From: a virus
Length of the DNA stretch: 26,444 nt
Strand: one strand, 5' to 3'
IMG/VR virus record: IMGVR_UViG_3300006916_000318
Location: 1 to 26,444 of that record
Under the pieces are notes generated by a model, which saw only the letters and a program-made list of their open reading frames with translations, had not been told where the DNA came from and searched no databases. Shown here one piece after another: positions 10,213-16,441 of the stretch (position 1 is the stretch's first letter; every line of letters begins with the position of its first letter). The translations under genes and the position numbers were made by a program.

Positions 10213-10634
10213 TGAGCAAGCTAATCGAAATGATTAAGCGCCATGAGGGTGTTAAGTCAAAGGTTTACCTGTGCAGTGCTGGATTTGAGACCATAGGTGT
10301 AGGTAGAAATATCAGCGAGTCTGGCCTTGGGTTGTCTGATGACGAGATCGAATACTTGCTGGCGAATGATATAGCGCGTGTGAAGGAAGAGCTTGAAGAC
10401 ACATACTACTGGTTCAGCGGCATCAACGAGGCGCGGCAAGATGCAATGATTGATATGTGTTTTAACCTTGGTCTGACCAGATTGCGTGGCTTTGTGAAGG
10501 CTTTGGAGGCCATGTCGCGTGAGCAGTTCGATATTGCGGCAGACGAATTCATGGATAGTAAGTGGGCAAATCAGGTTGGGATGAGGGCGATTCGCGTTAC
10601 GGAAATGATTCGCAGCGGAGAATATAATGTTTAA
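10212..10634 (+). CDS. Endolysin, T4-type lysozyme (GH24)
   Basis: A 140-aa muramidase that cuts the glycan strands of peptidoglycan. The N-terminus carries the GH24 signature: Glu12 in KRHEGVK, Cys21 in VYLCSAG and Thr27 in ETIGVG, which align with the T4 lysozyme triad Glu11, Asp20, Thr26. The usual Asp is a Cys here; Asp20Cys is known to keep activity in T4 lysozyme and a Cys is common in phage relatives. There is no signal peptide, so export depends on the holin. I chose the ATG at 10212 because it has GGAG five bases upstream and shares the A of the holin stop (TGATG); a GTG three bases earlier is possible. The stop codon TAA is formed inside a GTTTAAAC palindrome. Confidence 0.92.
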   Translation: MSKLIEMIKRHEGVKSKVYLCSAGFETIGVGRNISESGLGLSDDEIEYLLANDIARVKEELEDTYYWFSGINEARQDAMIDMCFNLGLTRLRGFVKALEAMSREQFDIAADEFMDSKWANQVGMRAIRVTEMIRSGEYNV

Positions 10635-10842
10635 ACGATACGCCAAGGGCGGAAAGGTAAAGAAGAAAAAGAGTAAGTCTCGCGTCAACGAGGCAGGTAA
10701 CTATACCAAACCTGAGATGCGTAAGCGTCAGTTCAATAGGATCAAAGCTGGCACCAAGGGCGGGAAAAGTGGGCAGTGGTCAGCGCGTAAAGCCCAGATG
10801 TTAGCGAAGGCTTATAAAGATGCAGGCGGTGGGTACAAGTAA
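10627..10842 (+). CDS. Small basic protein (71 aa) of a type common in marine phages
   Basis: A very Lys/Arg/Gly-rich protein without a membrane segment. The stretch SRVNEAGNYTKPEMRKR and the later GGKSGQWSARKAQMLAK are conserved in short proteins I recall from marine phages next to structural and lysis genes; function is unknown. The high positive charge suggests nucleic acid binding or a role in the particle. Its ATG lies inside the endolysin gene and the first codons after Met (TTT AAA C) are part of a GTTTAAAC site that also supplies the endolysin stop. Its end overlaps the next ATG by one base (TAATG). Confidence 0.85.
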   Translation: MFKRYAKGGKVKKKKSKSRVNEAGNYTKPEMRKRQFNRIKAGTKGGKSGQWSARKAQMLAKAYKDAGGGYK

Positions 10843-11096
10843 TGCCGTTAAAGAAGTCACAGAAGTCGCTGAAGAAGTGGACAAAGCAGGATTGGGGCAC
10901 CAAGTCCGGCAAGAAATCAACGCAAGGTAAGAAGGCGACAGGTGAAAGGTATCTCCCGAAGGCGGCTAGAGAGGCTCTATCAGACAAGGAGTACGCTGCC
11001 ACTTCCAAAAAGAAACGAGCAGACACAAAGAAAGGCAAGCAGTTCTCCAAGCAGCCCAAGAAGATAGCTAAGAAAACAGCGAGGCATCGTAAATGA
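10842..11096 (+). CDS. Small basic protein (84 aa), KSLKKWTKQDWGTKSG family
   Basis: The segment KSLKKWTKQDWGTKSGKKS followed by GERYLPKAAREAL is typical of a conserved, uncharacterised phage family. About a third of residues are Lys or Arg. It sits second in a run of four basic proteins and overlaps the next gene by four bases (ATGA), so expression is coupled. A DNA-condensing or capsid-associated role would fit its charge, but nothing in the sequence proves it. Confidence 0.85.
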   Translation: MPLKKSQKSLKKWTKQDWGTKSGKKSTQGKKATGERYLPKAAREALSDKEYAATSKKKRADTKKGKQFSKQPKKIAKKTARHRK

Positions 11097-11425
11097 GTTT
11101 GACTGATGCAGAAAAGAACAGGCTCAAGAAGGTAGGACTGACAGGTTTAAACAAGCCCAAGAGAACACCAAGCCACAAGACCAAGAAGGGTGTTGTTGCT
11201 GTGCGTGATGGCGGGAAGATGAAGATCATCCGCTTTGGCGACCAGAAGATGGGCCACAACTACTCGGATGAAGCGCGTAAGAGTTTCAAGGCCCGTCATG
11301 GGAAGAACATAAAGAAGGGCAAAACATCTGCGGCTTTCTGGGCGAACAAAGTTTTCTGGAGTGGTAAGGGTGGCAGCAGAAAGTCACCACCTAAGTCGCA
11401 GAAGCAGAAGTTCGGGAAAGATTAG
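11093..11425 (+). CDS. Basic protein (110 aa) with conserved KARHGKNIKKGKTSAAFWANK motif region
   Basis: The N-terminal GLNKPKRTPSHKTKKG and the segment MKIIRFGDQKMGH (about 42-54), followed by SFKARHGKN and SAAFWANKVFW, match a conserved uncharacterised family that I recall from marine phages. The protein is strongly basic. It overlaps the previous gene by ATGA and its TAG stop shares one base with a GTG start of a 31-aa gene. One GTTTAAAC site (11145) encodes Leu-Asn of GLNKP. Function unknown; its place with three other basic proteins suggests a shared structural or packaging role. Confidence 0.85.
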   Translation: MSLTDAEKNRLKKVGLTGLNKPKRTPSHKTKKGVVAVRDGGKMKIIRFGDQKMGHNYSDEARKSFKARHGKNIKKGKTSAAFWANKVFWSGKGGSRKSPPKSQKQKFGKD

Positions 11426-11520
11426 TGGCTATCAGCAGAGCGCAGCAGGGTAAGCAGACTAGGAGCGGCCCTGCGAAAAAGAGGTCACCCAATAATCGTT
11501 ACCAAAAGAAACGAAAGTAA
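11425..11520 (+). CDS. Very short basic peptide (31 aa), GTG start
   Basis: This reads MAISRAQQGKQTRSGPAKK and then a Lys/Arg-rich end. The GTG overlaps the TAG of the preceding gene by one base (TAGTG), the same tight coupling seen between the other late basic genes, and the GGGAAAG upstream can act as ribosome site. Short MAI(S/T)RAQ peptides are frequent in marine phages at this place, from memory. It overlaps the antisense 32-aa membrane peptide by 36 bases, so the two operons converge here. Confidence 0.6.
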   Translation: MAISRAQQGKQTRSGPAKKRSPNNRYQKKRK

Positions 11521-11583
11521 GTAGATCGTGGCAATGATGCCAATCCCAATCAGAACGCCTGCCTTTAACTCGTCTTTATTCAC
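11485..11583 (-). CDS. Predicted single-span membrane peptide (32 aa), GTG start
   Basis: It reads MNKDELKAGVLIGIGIIAT followed by IYLLSFLLVTIIG: a short charged N-terminus and then one continuous hydrophobic segment from about residue 9 to the end. A GGGAGAG ribosome site lies four bases before the GTG. It would be the last gene of the leftward early block, 61 bases after the zinc ribbon gene. It is antisense to the end of the 31-aa basic peptide. The hydrophobic pattern and ribosome site are real; function is unknown. Confidence 0.5.
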   Translation of the reverse strand: MNKDELKAGVLIGIGIIATIYLLSFLLVTIIG

Positions 11584-11599
11584 AAGCTCTCCCTAAGAA

Positions 11600-11623
11600 C
11601 CCGCCTTCGGACACTCGGACGGG
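11600..11623. other. Imperfect hairpin between small early genes
   Basis: CCCGCC pairs with GGACGGG (one bulged A) around an 11-base loop. It lies between the zinc ribbon gene and the 32-aa membrane peptide. There is no good T-run on either strand, so it is at most a weak terminator or a processing site. Confidence 0.3.
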
Positions 11624-11644
11624 AACGAGCAGGAGAGAGTGTGG

Positions 11645-11842
11645 TTAGTTTCTCAGTCCGTCTTCATTATTTCCTGCTCTGCCACTCCATCGCAAGTCAG
11701 TAATTATAAGATTTGATTCGCCACATCCGGGGCATTGCTTTGGGTATGTTTGTTTAAACGATTTAATATCGCAATCTAAACACACAAAGTGCCATTCACT
11801 TTTCGATTTCTGTTTGGGATTCGTGGGGTTCGTCTTCACCAT
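11645..11842 (-). CDS. Zinc ribbon protein (65 aa)
   Basis: Two CxxC pairs, CLDC (about 21-24) and CPGC (about 37-40), separated by 12 residues, form a zinc ribbon of the rubredoxin-like type. This may bind nucleic acid or a protein partner; the ends are polar. The ATG lies 47 bases inside the preceding gene and has no strong ribosome site, so a later start or re-initiation is possible. A GTTTAAAC (11752) falls in the middle, coding Phe-Lys in KSFKQ. Confidence 0.7.
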   Translation of the reverse strand: MVKTNPTNPKQKSKSEWHFVCLDCDIKSFKQTYPKQCPGCGESNLIITDLRWSGRAGNNEDGLRN

Positions 11843-11993
11843 GTGTCCGTACTACTTTACGCTCAAGAAGTAGAGGTAGTCTAAGCCACGTTCCCCCGTT
11901 GTCTCTAGCGATCTCTTCAGCTTCCTCTCTCGTATCAGCTTCCACCTCTGTGTACTTGCATGTGATCTCATGCACAACGATGTGATACTTCAT
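11796..11993 (-). CDS. Small protein (65 aa) with a DpnD/PcfM-like fold pattern
   Basis: The pattern MKYHIVVHEITCKYTEVEAD followed by TREEAEEIARDNGG (a beta hairpin then an amphipathic helix) resembles short domains that are common in phages, plasmids and DpnD/PcfM-like proteins. Function is not known. It starts by ATGA overlap with the preceding gene and its 3' end overlaps the zinc ribbon gene. Confidence 0.7.
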   Translation of the reverse strand: MKYHIVVHEITCKYTEVEADTREEAEEIARDNGGTWLRLPLLLERKVVRTHGEDEPHESQTEIEK

Positions 11994-12172
11994 TTGAACT
12001 TGCCGCCTCTGAGCTTTATACGGCGATTGCCAGTTCGTTGTGAGTTGTTGATGCGGCCCGACACATTAGATTTCTTCTTTGGCATCGACTCTTCGTACTT
12101 AACCTCACCGAAAGGGACTTCCTGTATCTTGCCGCCACGCGCCAAGAACTCTTCTATTGTTTCTTTGGTCAT
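11990..12172 (-). CDS. Unknown protein (60 aa), MTKETIEEFLARGGKI type
   Basis: The N-terminus MTKETIEEFLARGGKIQEVP matches a short conserved phage protein of unknown function; the C-terminal half is basic (GNRRIKLRGGKFK). I chose the ATG at 12172, because it forms an ATGA overlap with the XRE gene and has GGAAG seven bases upstream; a TTG 12 bases earlier is the only alternative. It is translated in a chain with the genes on both sides. Confidence 0.75.
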   Translation of the reverse strand: MTKETIEEFLARGGKIQEVPFGEVKYEESMPKKKSNVSGRINNSQRTGNRRIKLRGGKFK

Positions 12173-12444
12173 TGTTGCTTCCAAAATCTACTAGCGATGG
12201 ATACACGCTTCTTATTGCGTGGTGACGCAGTAGAAGGCGCTTCTGGGGCTTCTAACTGTATGTATATAGTGGCCCCTAGCGCACCTGCGATAGTCTCTAC
12301 AGCCTCAAAGCTAGGCTTCCTCTTGCCCAACTCTACCTGACTGATGTACCCACGATTCATGCCTGACTTATCCGCAAGCTCCTGCAAAGACAGATTTTGA
12401 TCTGCCCTCATAGATCGCAGCTTCTCCGTGTACCAAGTCTTCAC
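12169..12444 (-). CDS. XRE-family helix-turn-helix regulator (91 aa)
   Basis: A Cro/C1-type DNA-binding domain occupies residues 7-60: LSLQELADKSG (first helices) and MNRGYISQVELGKRKPS (recognition helix and the typical ELGKRKPS turn). The C-terminal 30 residues are Ser/Pro/Lys-rich and probably disordered. It starts with GTG overlapping the previous stop (GTGA) with GAGGTG as ribosome site. It is a candidate for control of the divergent early promoters near 15770 or of the palindrome near 16450, but no binding site is proven. Confidence 0.88.
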   Translation of the reverse strand: MKTWYTEKLRSMRADQNLSLQELADKSGMNRGYISQVELGKRKPSFEAVETIAGALGATIYIQLEAPEAPSTASPRNKKRVSIASRFWKQQ

Positions 12445-12890
12445 GCTTGCACCTCACTCTCAAACAGCTTCAAGTGCTCGTTTAAACGCTCTCTGGCTTC
12501 CGGGTTGGTCTTTAGTTCTGATCGAGACTCGATGCCGCAGATAAATCTAATTACCTCTGCTGCATAGTTCTCGTCACTTTGATTCTCGTCTACGGCATGC
12601 CACTGATAGTAATTCATCCTTGCCCATTGGATGTACGACTCGTCCCTGCATATCAGGTTGGCCCTAGCCAACGCCTTCTCAATTTCGGTTGTGGCCCTTG
12701 GCTTAACGGGGTTCTCGTAGTCATCTATCTGGGCGCAAGCAAGCATGTATCGTTGCCCGATGGGGGCGGTAGCCATTTCCTTTGGGACATCATCGGGGTG
12801 AAGAACAAAGGACAGCACCATGCCGTCCTTCGTCTGGCGGTACGCATACTTCTTTGCTTCAAAACTCTCTGCTATATCTTCGCCTTTCAT
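12441..12890 (-). CDS. Conserved phage protein of unknown function (149 aa)
   Basis: I recognise only a general resemblance of the segment VLSFVLHPDDVPKEMATAP followed by IGQRYMLACAQIDD to uncharacterised phage and alphaproteobacterial proteins. The rest is helical and acidic. It is linked to the gene before it by TAATG and to the XRE gene by GTGA. A GTTTAAAC lies near the 3' end (12480), coding Leu-Asn in RLNEHL. Confidence 0.8.
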   Translation of the reverse strand: MKGEDIAESFEAKKYAYRQTKDGMVLSFVLHPDDVPKEMATAPIGQRYMLACAQIDDYENPVKPRATTEIEKALARANLICRDESYIQWARMNYYQWHAVDENQSDENYAAEVIRFICGIESRSELKTNPEARERLNEHLKLFESEVQA

Positions 12891-13414
12891 TAGTGCATCT
12901 CTCGCTCTGGCTCACAATCTCCACATGCCACATGCTTCAATACCACGACGGTCTTACCGCGCTGGGGAAATATGGCTGGATCGCCTCCATCAGTACGGTC
13001 AGGATCAAGCGGATTGACTATAGGTTCATCGTCTTCATTTCGTTCTACAAGCAAACCAAACTGGATCATGTCTTGAGCGTAAAAGAGAAGCTCGGCAAGA
13101 TCGTTTGCAGACAAGTAATCAGCGAGATCCGCAACGCTATTACACTTGGAAAATCGACGGTGCTTAATCATCGTAAGCTCGTCAAATAAGTCAGCTTTTT
13201 CTTCAAGAAGATCGTCATTCATTTTGAATATCACATCGTCTTCCTCACGCGCAGCGTCAAGTTCTTTTTGATGCTCAATCTGCATCTGTGCAATCTGTTC
13301 ACGATGTAGGAATGCAGCAGCTTCTAGCTCACTCTTTAATTCCTCGATGACATCATTCTTCGTCTTGTAGTATTTCTTCTTCGGTGCTGTCTTCGGTGCT
13401 TTCTTCTGGGTCAT
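12890..13414 (-). CDS. Coiled-coil protein (174 aa), unknown function
   Basis: After a Lys-rich start (MTQKKAPKTAPKKK) there is a long charged helix, about residues 20-90, rich in Glu, Leu and Gln with heptad spacing, followed by a compact part with DLADYLSANDLAELLFYAQD and an acidic Pro/Asp-rich end. The ribosome site belongs to the leader GTTTAAACGCAACGAAGG, which lies inside the preceding HNH gene (62-base overlap). Possibly a scaffold or partner in recombination; no direct evidence. Confidence 0.75.
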   Translation of the reverse strand: MTQKKAPKTAPKKKYYKTKNDVIEELKSELEAAAFLHREQIAQMQIEHQKELDAAREEDDVIFKMNDDLLEEKADLFDELTMIKHRRFSKCNSVADLADYLSANDLAELLFYAQDMIQFGLLVERNEDDEPIVNPLDPDRTDGGDPAIFPQRGKTVVVLKHVACGDCEPEREMH

Positions 13415-13706
13415 ATCCCTTTCCTTCGTTGCGTTTAAACATTTCTATCCATGTAAGTGGGTCAATGCCTTCCATCGCCCACCACCTTTTCTCATTGCCA
13501 TAAGCATGTAGGTGCCTGTGGTGGTCATCGCAGAGCGGGACTGCGTGTTGATCTCCGCTTCGCCTCATACCGCGCAACCCATCATCCTCAACAAATGTGA
13601 GGTGGTGTGCCTGCGCGGGGCGATAGCAAACCAAACAGCCATGCTCTCGTACCAGTTGCAGATACTTCCTGCTTCGTAGCTTCTTAGCCCAAGTCTTTTG
13701 TTTCAA
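13353..13706 (-). CDS. HNH nuclease, Ref/DUF968-like (117 aa)
   Basis: The core has CLVC (about 24-27), AHHLTFVEDDG (33-43), the nuclease segment HAVPLCDDHHRHLHAYG (54-70) and WWAMEGID, an order seen in phage recombination-associated HNH proteins such as P1 Ref and DUF968. It would bind a metal and nick or cut DNA. The only start after the in-frame stop is a TTG at 13706, with a 23-base overlap into the previous gene. The tail is very acidic (EESTEDSTEEEILQDEE), as if for contact with a partner; it overlaps the next gene, and the MFKRNEG codons contain the GTTTAAAC leader of that gene. Confidence 0.85.
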   Translation of the reverse strand: MKQKTWAKKLRSRKYLQLVREHGCLVCYRPAQAHHLTFVEDDGLRGMRRSGDQHAVPLCDDHHRHLHAYGNEKRWWAMEGIDPLTWIEMFKRNEGKGYDPEESTEDSTEEEILQDEE

Positions 13707-13950
13707 AGTCTTTAGCTATCTTGCTGCCAATCTCGTAAAGCTCTTCGAGTTGGCGAACCCTTTCAAGTGAAGCGTCCAACCGTTTGTCGATCTCGATCAG
13801 CAAATCCTCATCGTCAATGTGGTGCATCTCTTGGATCTTCAACACCGTAGCGTTGATCTGGTTTAGCTTCAGTCTTGCGTTGCGCTCTGCAATCTGCGAC
13901 TCACTGAGCCGCTCATGCAGATCCATAACGTGTGCTTTGATCTTGCTCAT
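13684..13950 (-). CDS. Small coiled-coil protein (88 aa)
   Basis: Almost wholly helical: ERLSESQIAERNARLKLNQ and RLDASLERVRQLEELYEIG have clear heptads of Leu/Ile. No catalytic motif is visible. A good AAGGAG stands six bases before the ATG. It lies between the small SSB-associated gene and the HNH nuclease in the recombination operon, so a binding or adaptor role is possible. Confidence 0.75.
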   Translation of the reverse strand: MSKIKAHVMDLHERLSESQIAERNARLKLNQINATVLKIQEMHHIDDEDLLIEIDKRLDASLERVRQLEELYEIGSKIAKDFETKDLG

Positions 13951-13959
13951 ACGAACTCC

Positions 13960-14208
13960 TTACATACCAAAGTCCGAAAAGTCTGCATCATCAGCCAGTT
14001 TTTCGGTAGCTGCTTTACCAGCAGACTCCTTTTTAGCCTTGAGTGTTACCCTGATATATGGCTGACCAGCTTTAGACACGTTCTTGTAGCCGTTCAGATA
14101 ATACTCAACGCCCTCTACTTTGATGTCGCCCTGCATGTCTGCATGCCAATCTTCTTTCTTGTCCTTGTTCTTAAACAATGCGCCAGATTTTTCGTTATCG
14201 TATTCCAT
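13960..14208 (-). CDS. Small phage protein (82 aa) with NEKSGALFKN start, possibly DNA-binding
   Basis: The N-terminus MEYDNEKSGALFKNKDKK and the middle VEGVEYYLNGYKNVSKAG match a short beta-rich family often found near phage recombination and replication genes; the function is not established. The fold pattern and the acidic end (LADDADFSDFGM) recall small OB-fold proteins. It begins at the stop of the preceding DNA-binding gene (TAATG), so the two products are probably made in similar amounts. Confidence 0.75.
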   Translation of the reverse strand: MEYDNEKSGALFKNKDKKEDWHADMQGDIKVEGVEYYLNGYKNVSKAGQPYIRVTLKAKKESAGKAATEKLADDADFSDFGM

Positions 14209-14894
14209 TAGAATGGTAAGTCCTCGTCTTCTGTTGTTGGTTTCGTTGCCAGTTGTGCTAGTCGCCCCTTGATCTTGTTAGCAAATGCATTCCAATCAGG
14301 GTGCCCTTCGTACTCTTTCTTGAGTGAGGGAAAGTGCTGACCCATGACAGCCTTCGCCTCCTCCGTTGTCTCCACAGATGCAAGCTCATCAATCAGAACA
14401 TCTGTGTTCTGCTTGAAGAAGTCCTCCGATGTGGGCACAACATCTGTCTTGACAGGCTTCGCTTTTGCCTTTGCTTTTGGTGACACGCCCTGCTTCTCTT
14501 CAATGGCGTACTGCACCTCATCTCCGCTGGCGTATTCGCCCCCACCTAGCCCTAATGCAGCGAGTGCTCGACCTATGGCAGAGGTAGCGCAGTTCTCTGT
14601 TGCTGACTTCTTATTGATAGGGCCATCGTTGCGGAACTCTTCTGCCCAATCGTTAGAAATCAAGTGCCATACATTGCCATCACGGACATGGACTTGAGCC
14701 TCGATCAGAACGCGATTCTCATTAGAGGTGTGGATCTTGGTGGTGATTCTCCCTTTGTCTCCATATGCCTTACGGAAAGCCACAACGCGAGTAGTGACCT
14801 GCGCGTAGAGTTTTCCCTTGATATTGATCTTGTCGGAATCGGACAATGATTCCATGTGATTGATTGCTTCAAGCAGCTTGTTATCACTCAACAC
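14208..14894 (-). CDS. Putative single-strand DNA-binding or annealing protein with SSB-like tail (228 aa)
   Basis: The first 130 residues contain the conserved ENCATSAIGRALAALGLGGG segment followed by YASGDEVQYAI, found in phage proteins that accompany RecB-like exonucleases and reminiscent of the TDA-KRAL motif of Rad52-like annealers. A Lys/Ala-rich linker follows, then a helical domain, and the protein ends in TTEDEDLPF, like the acidic tip DDDIPF of bacterial SSB, which docks repair proteins. I chose the GTG at 14894 with AGGAG four bases before it; a TTG directly after is also possible. The start overlaps the exonuclease gene. The leader is CGCAAC, then GTTTAAAC, then AGGAG. The exact biochemical role is inferred. 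Confidence 0.7.
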   Translation of the reverse strand: MLSDNKLLEAINHMESLSDSDKINIKGKLYAQVTTRVVAFRKAYGDKGRITTKIHTSNENRVLIEAQVHVRDGNVWHLISNDWAEEFRNDGPINKKSATENCATSAIGRALAALGLGGGEYASGDEVQYAIEEKQGVSPKAKAKAKPVKTDVVPTSEDFFKQNTDVLIDELASVETTEEAKAVMGQHFPSLKKEYEGHPDWNAFANKIKGRLAQLATKPTTEDEDLPF

Positions 14895-15753
14895 TATTCT
14901 CCTGTTTAAACGTTGCGAATTGGTCGCAGTAATCAGACACATCACAGAACTGCTCGCATCGTAAAGGTTGTCCTCGACGGTGATCTATTGTGTGTTTGTC
15001 TGCGTCTTTCTGAGCGGCGATGAATGTCTCCGCTTCCTCTTGCGAATCGAATACACGCACTGCGCGTACCCGCTTCTCCTTCATCACGGCAAACTTGTCA
15101 TCACGCAACCAACGTTCTTCGTCGGTGCAGTCAGGTAGATTGCCAGCCCTAGCCTCTTCATGTGCAGCGATACGCTCCATCACAAACGCTTCAGTCTGCT
15201 CGATGGGCCAGAGCGGGATGTCTTGGATAAAGATGTCTTGAGATGGGTAGTCAGGCTTTCGAGCAGCCTCATGCTTACTCCAATCCTTGACGAAGTTGAT
15301 GATCTGAAGGCCGCTTACCTTGATGCCGTTCTTGTGTGCGATGTATGCGTAGATGTTGAGTTGCTTCTCATCGCTATCATTGTTCATCACGCCATACGCT
15401 TTGCGCGTCTTGTAATCCTGTAAGACCCTTGTGCCATCCGGTTGCACATGCTGTACGTCTATGGCACCTGATAACTTTATGCCGCTTACAGAGCAGTACA
15501 GGCGCTCCTCGGTGATGAAGTCAGGGTGCTTGGAGTCTTCGAGAATGGAATGCACGGCGGTGCCGAACAGAGTCCATAGATTCTGAGACACATCACGGAA
15601 CATGATGTTGTTGGGATCGTCAAACAATGCAGCCATGCGCGGTGGGCGCAGTAAGCCTGTAGCTGAGTACGAGGCATCGCCCCGACTGTAGGAGTCTTTA
15701 GTGAGTGCAGCCGCTAGAGGCGCAGGCAGACCAAGCTCGTTGGTGTAGTTCAT
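14884..15753 (-). CDS. RecB-like PD-(D/E)XK exonuclease with cysteine cluster (289 aa)
   Basis: A nuclease that likely resects double-strand ends to feed the neighbouring DNA-binding protein. The fold motifs are visible in order: His68 in GTAVHSILE, Asp99 in SGAIDVQ, Asp113-x-Lys115 in LQDYKTRKAY and Gln131 in KQLNIYAYI. Cysteines at about 209, 266, 270 and 276 (LPDCTDEERW and CEQFCDVSDYC) are placed as in relatives of Cas4/AddB that hold a 4Fe-4S cluster. The ATG is preceded by CGCAACAGGG, a form of the phage leader motif. It is the first gene of the leftward block and is divergent to RusA with only 40 bases between. Confidence 0.88.
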   Translation of the reverse strand: MNYTNELGLPAPLAAALTKDSYSRGDASYSATGLLRPPRMAALFDDPNNIMFRDVSQNLWTLFGTAVHSILEDSKHPDFITEERLYCSVSGIKLSGAIDVQHVQPDGTRVLQDYKTRKAYGVMNNDSDEKQLNIYAYIAHKNGIKVSGLQIINFVKDWSKHEAARKPDYPSQDIFIQDIPLWPIEQTEAFVMERIAAHEEARAGNLPDCTDEERWLRDDKFAVMKEKRVRAVRVFDSQEEAETFIAAQKDADKHTIDHRRGQPLRCEQFCDVSDYCDQFATFKQENSVE

Positions 15754-15793
15754 GTGTTACCCTGTTGCGAAGGTTGTGTGACGATAAGAACAT
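15754..15793. promoter_or_regulatory. Divergent intergenic gap between exonuclease and RusA
   Basis: Forty bases separate two divergent start codons, so promoters for both sides must lie here or inside the coding ends. The leftward side holds the CGCAAC leader. I see no convincing -35/-10 pair on either strand, which may mean a phage-specific or activated promoter. Confidence 0.4.
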
Positions 15794-16189
15794 ATGGATA
15801 GAAAACAAGTCAAGCTAATTATTTTCGGATCTGCACAATCCAAAGCAAACAGCAGGCGGCTGGTCACGTTTGGTGGCAGACCCCGCATCATCAAGAGCAA
15901 GCCTGCTTTGCAGTTTGAGAAAGATGTGAAGGCACAAGTGCAGCCAATGGATGAGATGCTTGAGGGAGACCTGTCCTTCCACGCCGACATCTATTACCCC
16001 AGCCGTAGGCAGGATCTCGATCCCAGTATTCTGCTTGATGCGCTACAGGGTTTGATCTACGCCAATGACCGGCAGTTTAAACAGATAAGCAGTTGCAGGT
16101 ATCTCGACAAAGAGAATCCGAGGTCAGAGATATGGATCAAGGAAATAGATCACGACGAAAATGGCCCACCCCCAAGCGACGGGGTATGA
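15794..16189 (+). CDS. RusA-like Holliday junction resolvase (131 aa)
   Basis: The middle of the protein has the RusA pattern: RRQDLDPSILLDALQGLIY followed by ANDRQF, with Asp residues that match the metal-binding Asp70/72/91 of E. coli RusA. The N-terminal KLIIFGSAQSKANSRR is the usual first strand and basic turn. The segment between the acidic residues is two residues shorter than in E. coli RusA and has no clear Lys equivalent, as in some phage relatives. The product would cut four-way junctions made during recombination or branched DNA before packaging. The ribosome site before the ATG at 15794 is weak. A GTTTAAAC (16075) codes Phe-Lys in QFKQI. Confidence 0.85.
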   Translation: MDRKQVKLIIFGSAQSKANSRRLVTFGGRPRIIKSKPALQFEKDVKAQVQPMDEMLEGDLSFHADIYYPSRRQDLDPSILLDALQGLIYANDRQFKQISSCRYLDKENPRSEIWIKEIDHDENGPPPSDGV

Positions 16190-16225
16190 GGGTAGGCCGT
16201 CCTTCGCAACAAAGGAGTCATTTCT

Positions 16226-16297
16226 ATAGAGATAGAGTTGACAGATGAATTAAACCTGTGCTTTTTTAATAAAGCAAGGAATCGCGCAAGGGGGTAA
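16226..16297 (+). pseudogene. Tiny ORF behind a leader but starting with ATA (23 codons)
   Basis: Eight bases after the AGGAG of an otherwise perfect leader stands ATA, followed by an open frame that reads EIELTDELNLCFFNKARNR and ends at TAA. If ATA were ATG this would be an ordinary short phage gene. It may be a gene that lost its start, an ATA-initiated peptide, or chance. Only the leader and the spacing support it. Confidence 0.25.
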
Positions 16298-16441
16298 GAC
16301 CGCATCTGGCGCGTAATAAATTAGCGGTAATGTCCATGCTCGGCTCCGTCCGATGTGACACTCTCTCTCCACCATCCTCAAAATGAGGGGGGTTTGGGGG
16401 GAGCGTCCTTCTCTTTCCATCCGATGTGTTAAATATAACAT

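Noticed and set aside
16386-16401. G-quadruplex at the two G6 runs
   Set aside because: Only two runs with one TTT spacer; a four-tract arrangement is possible only by splitting runs, so evidence is weak.
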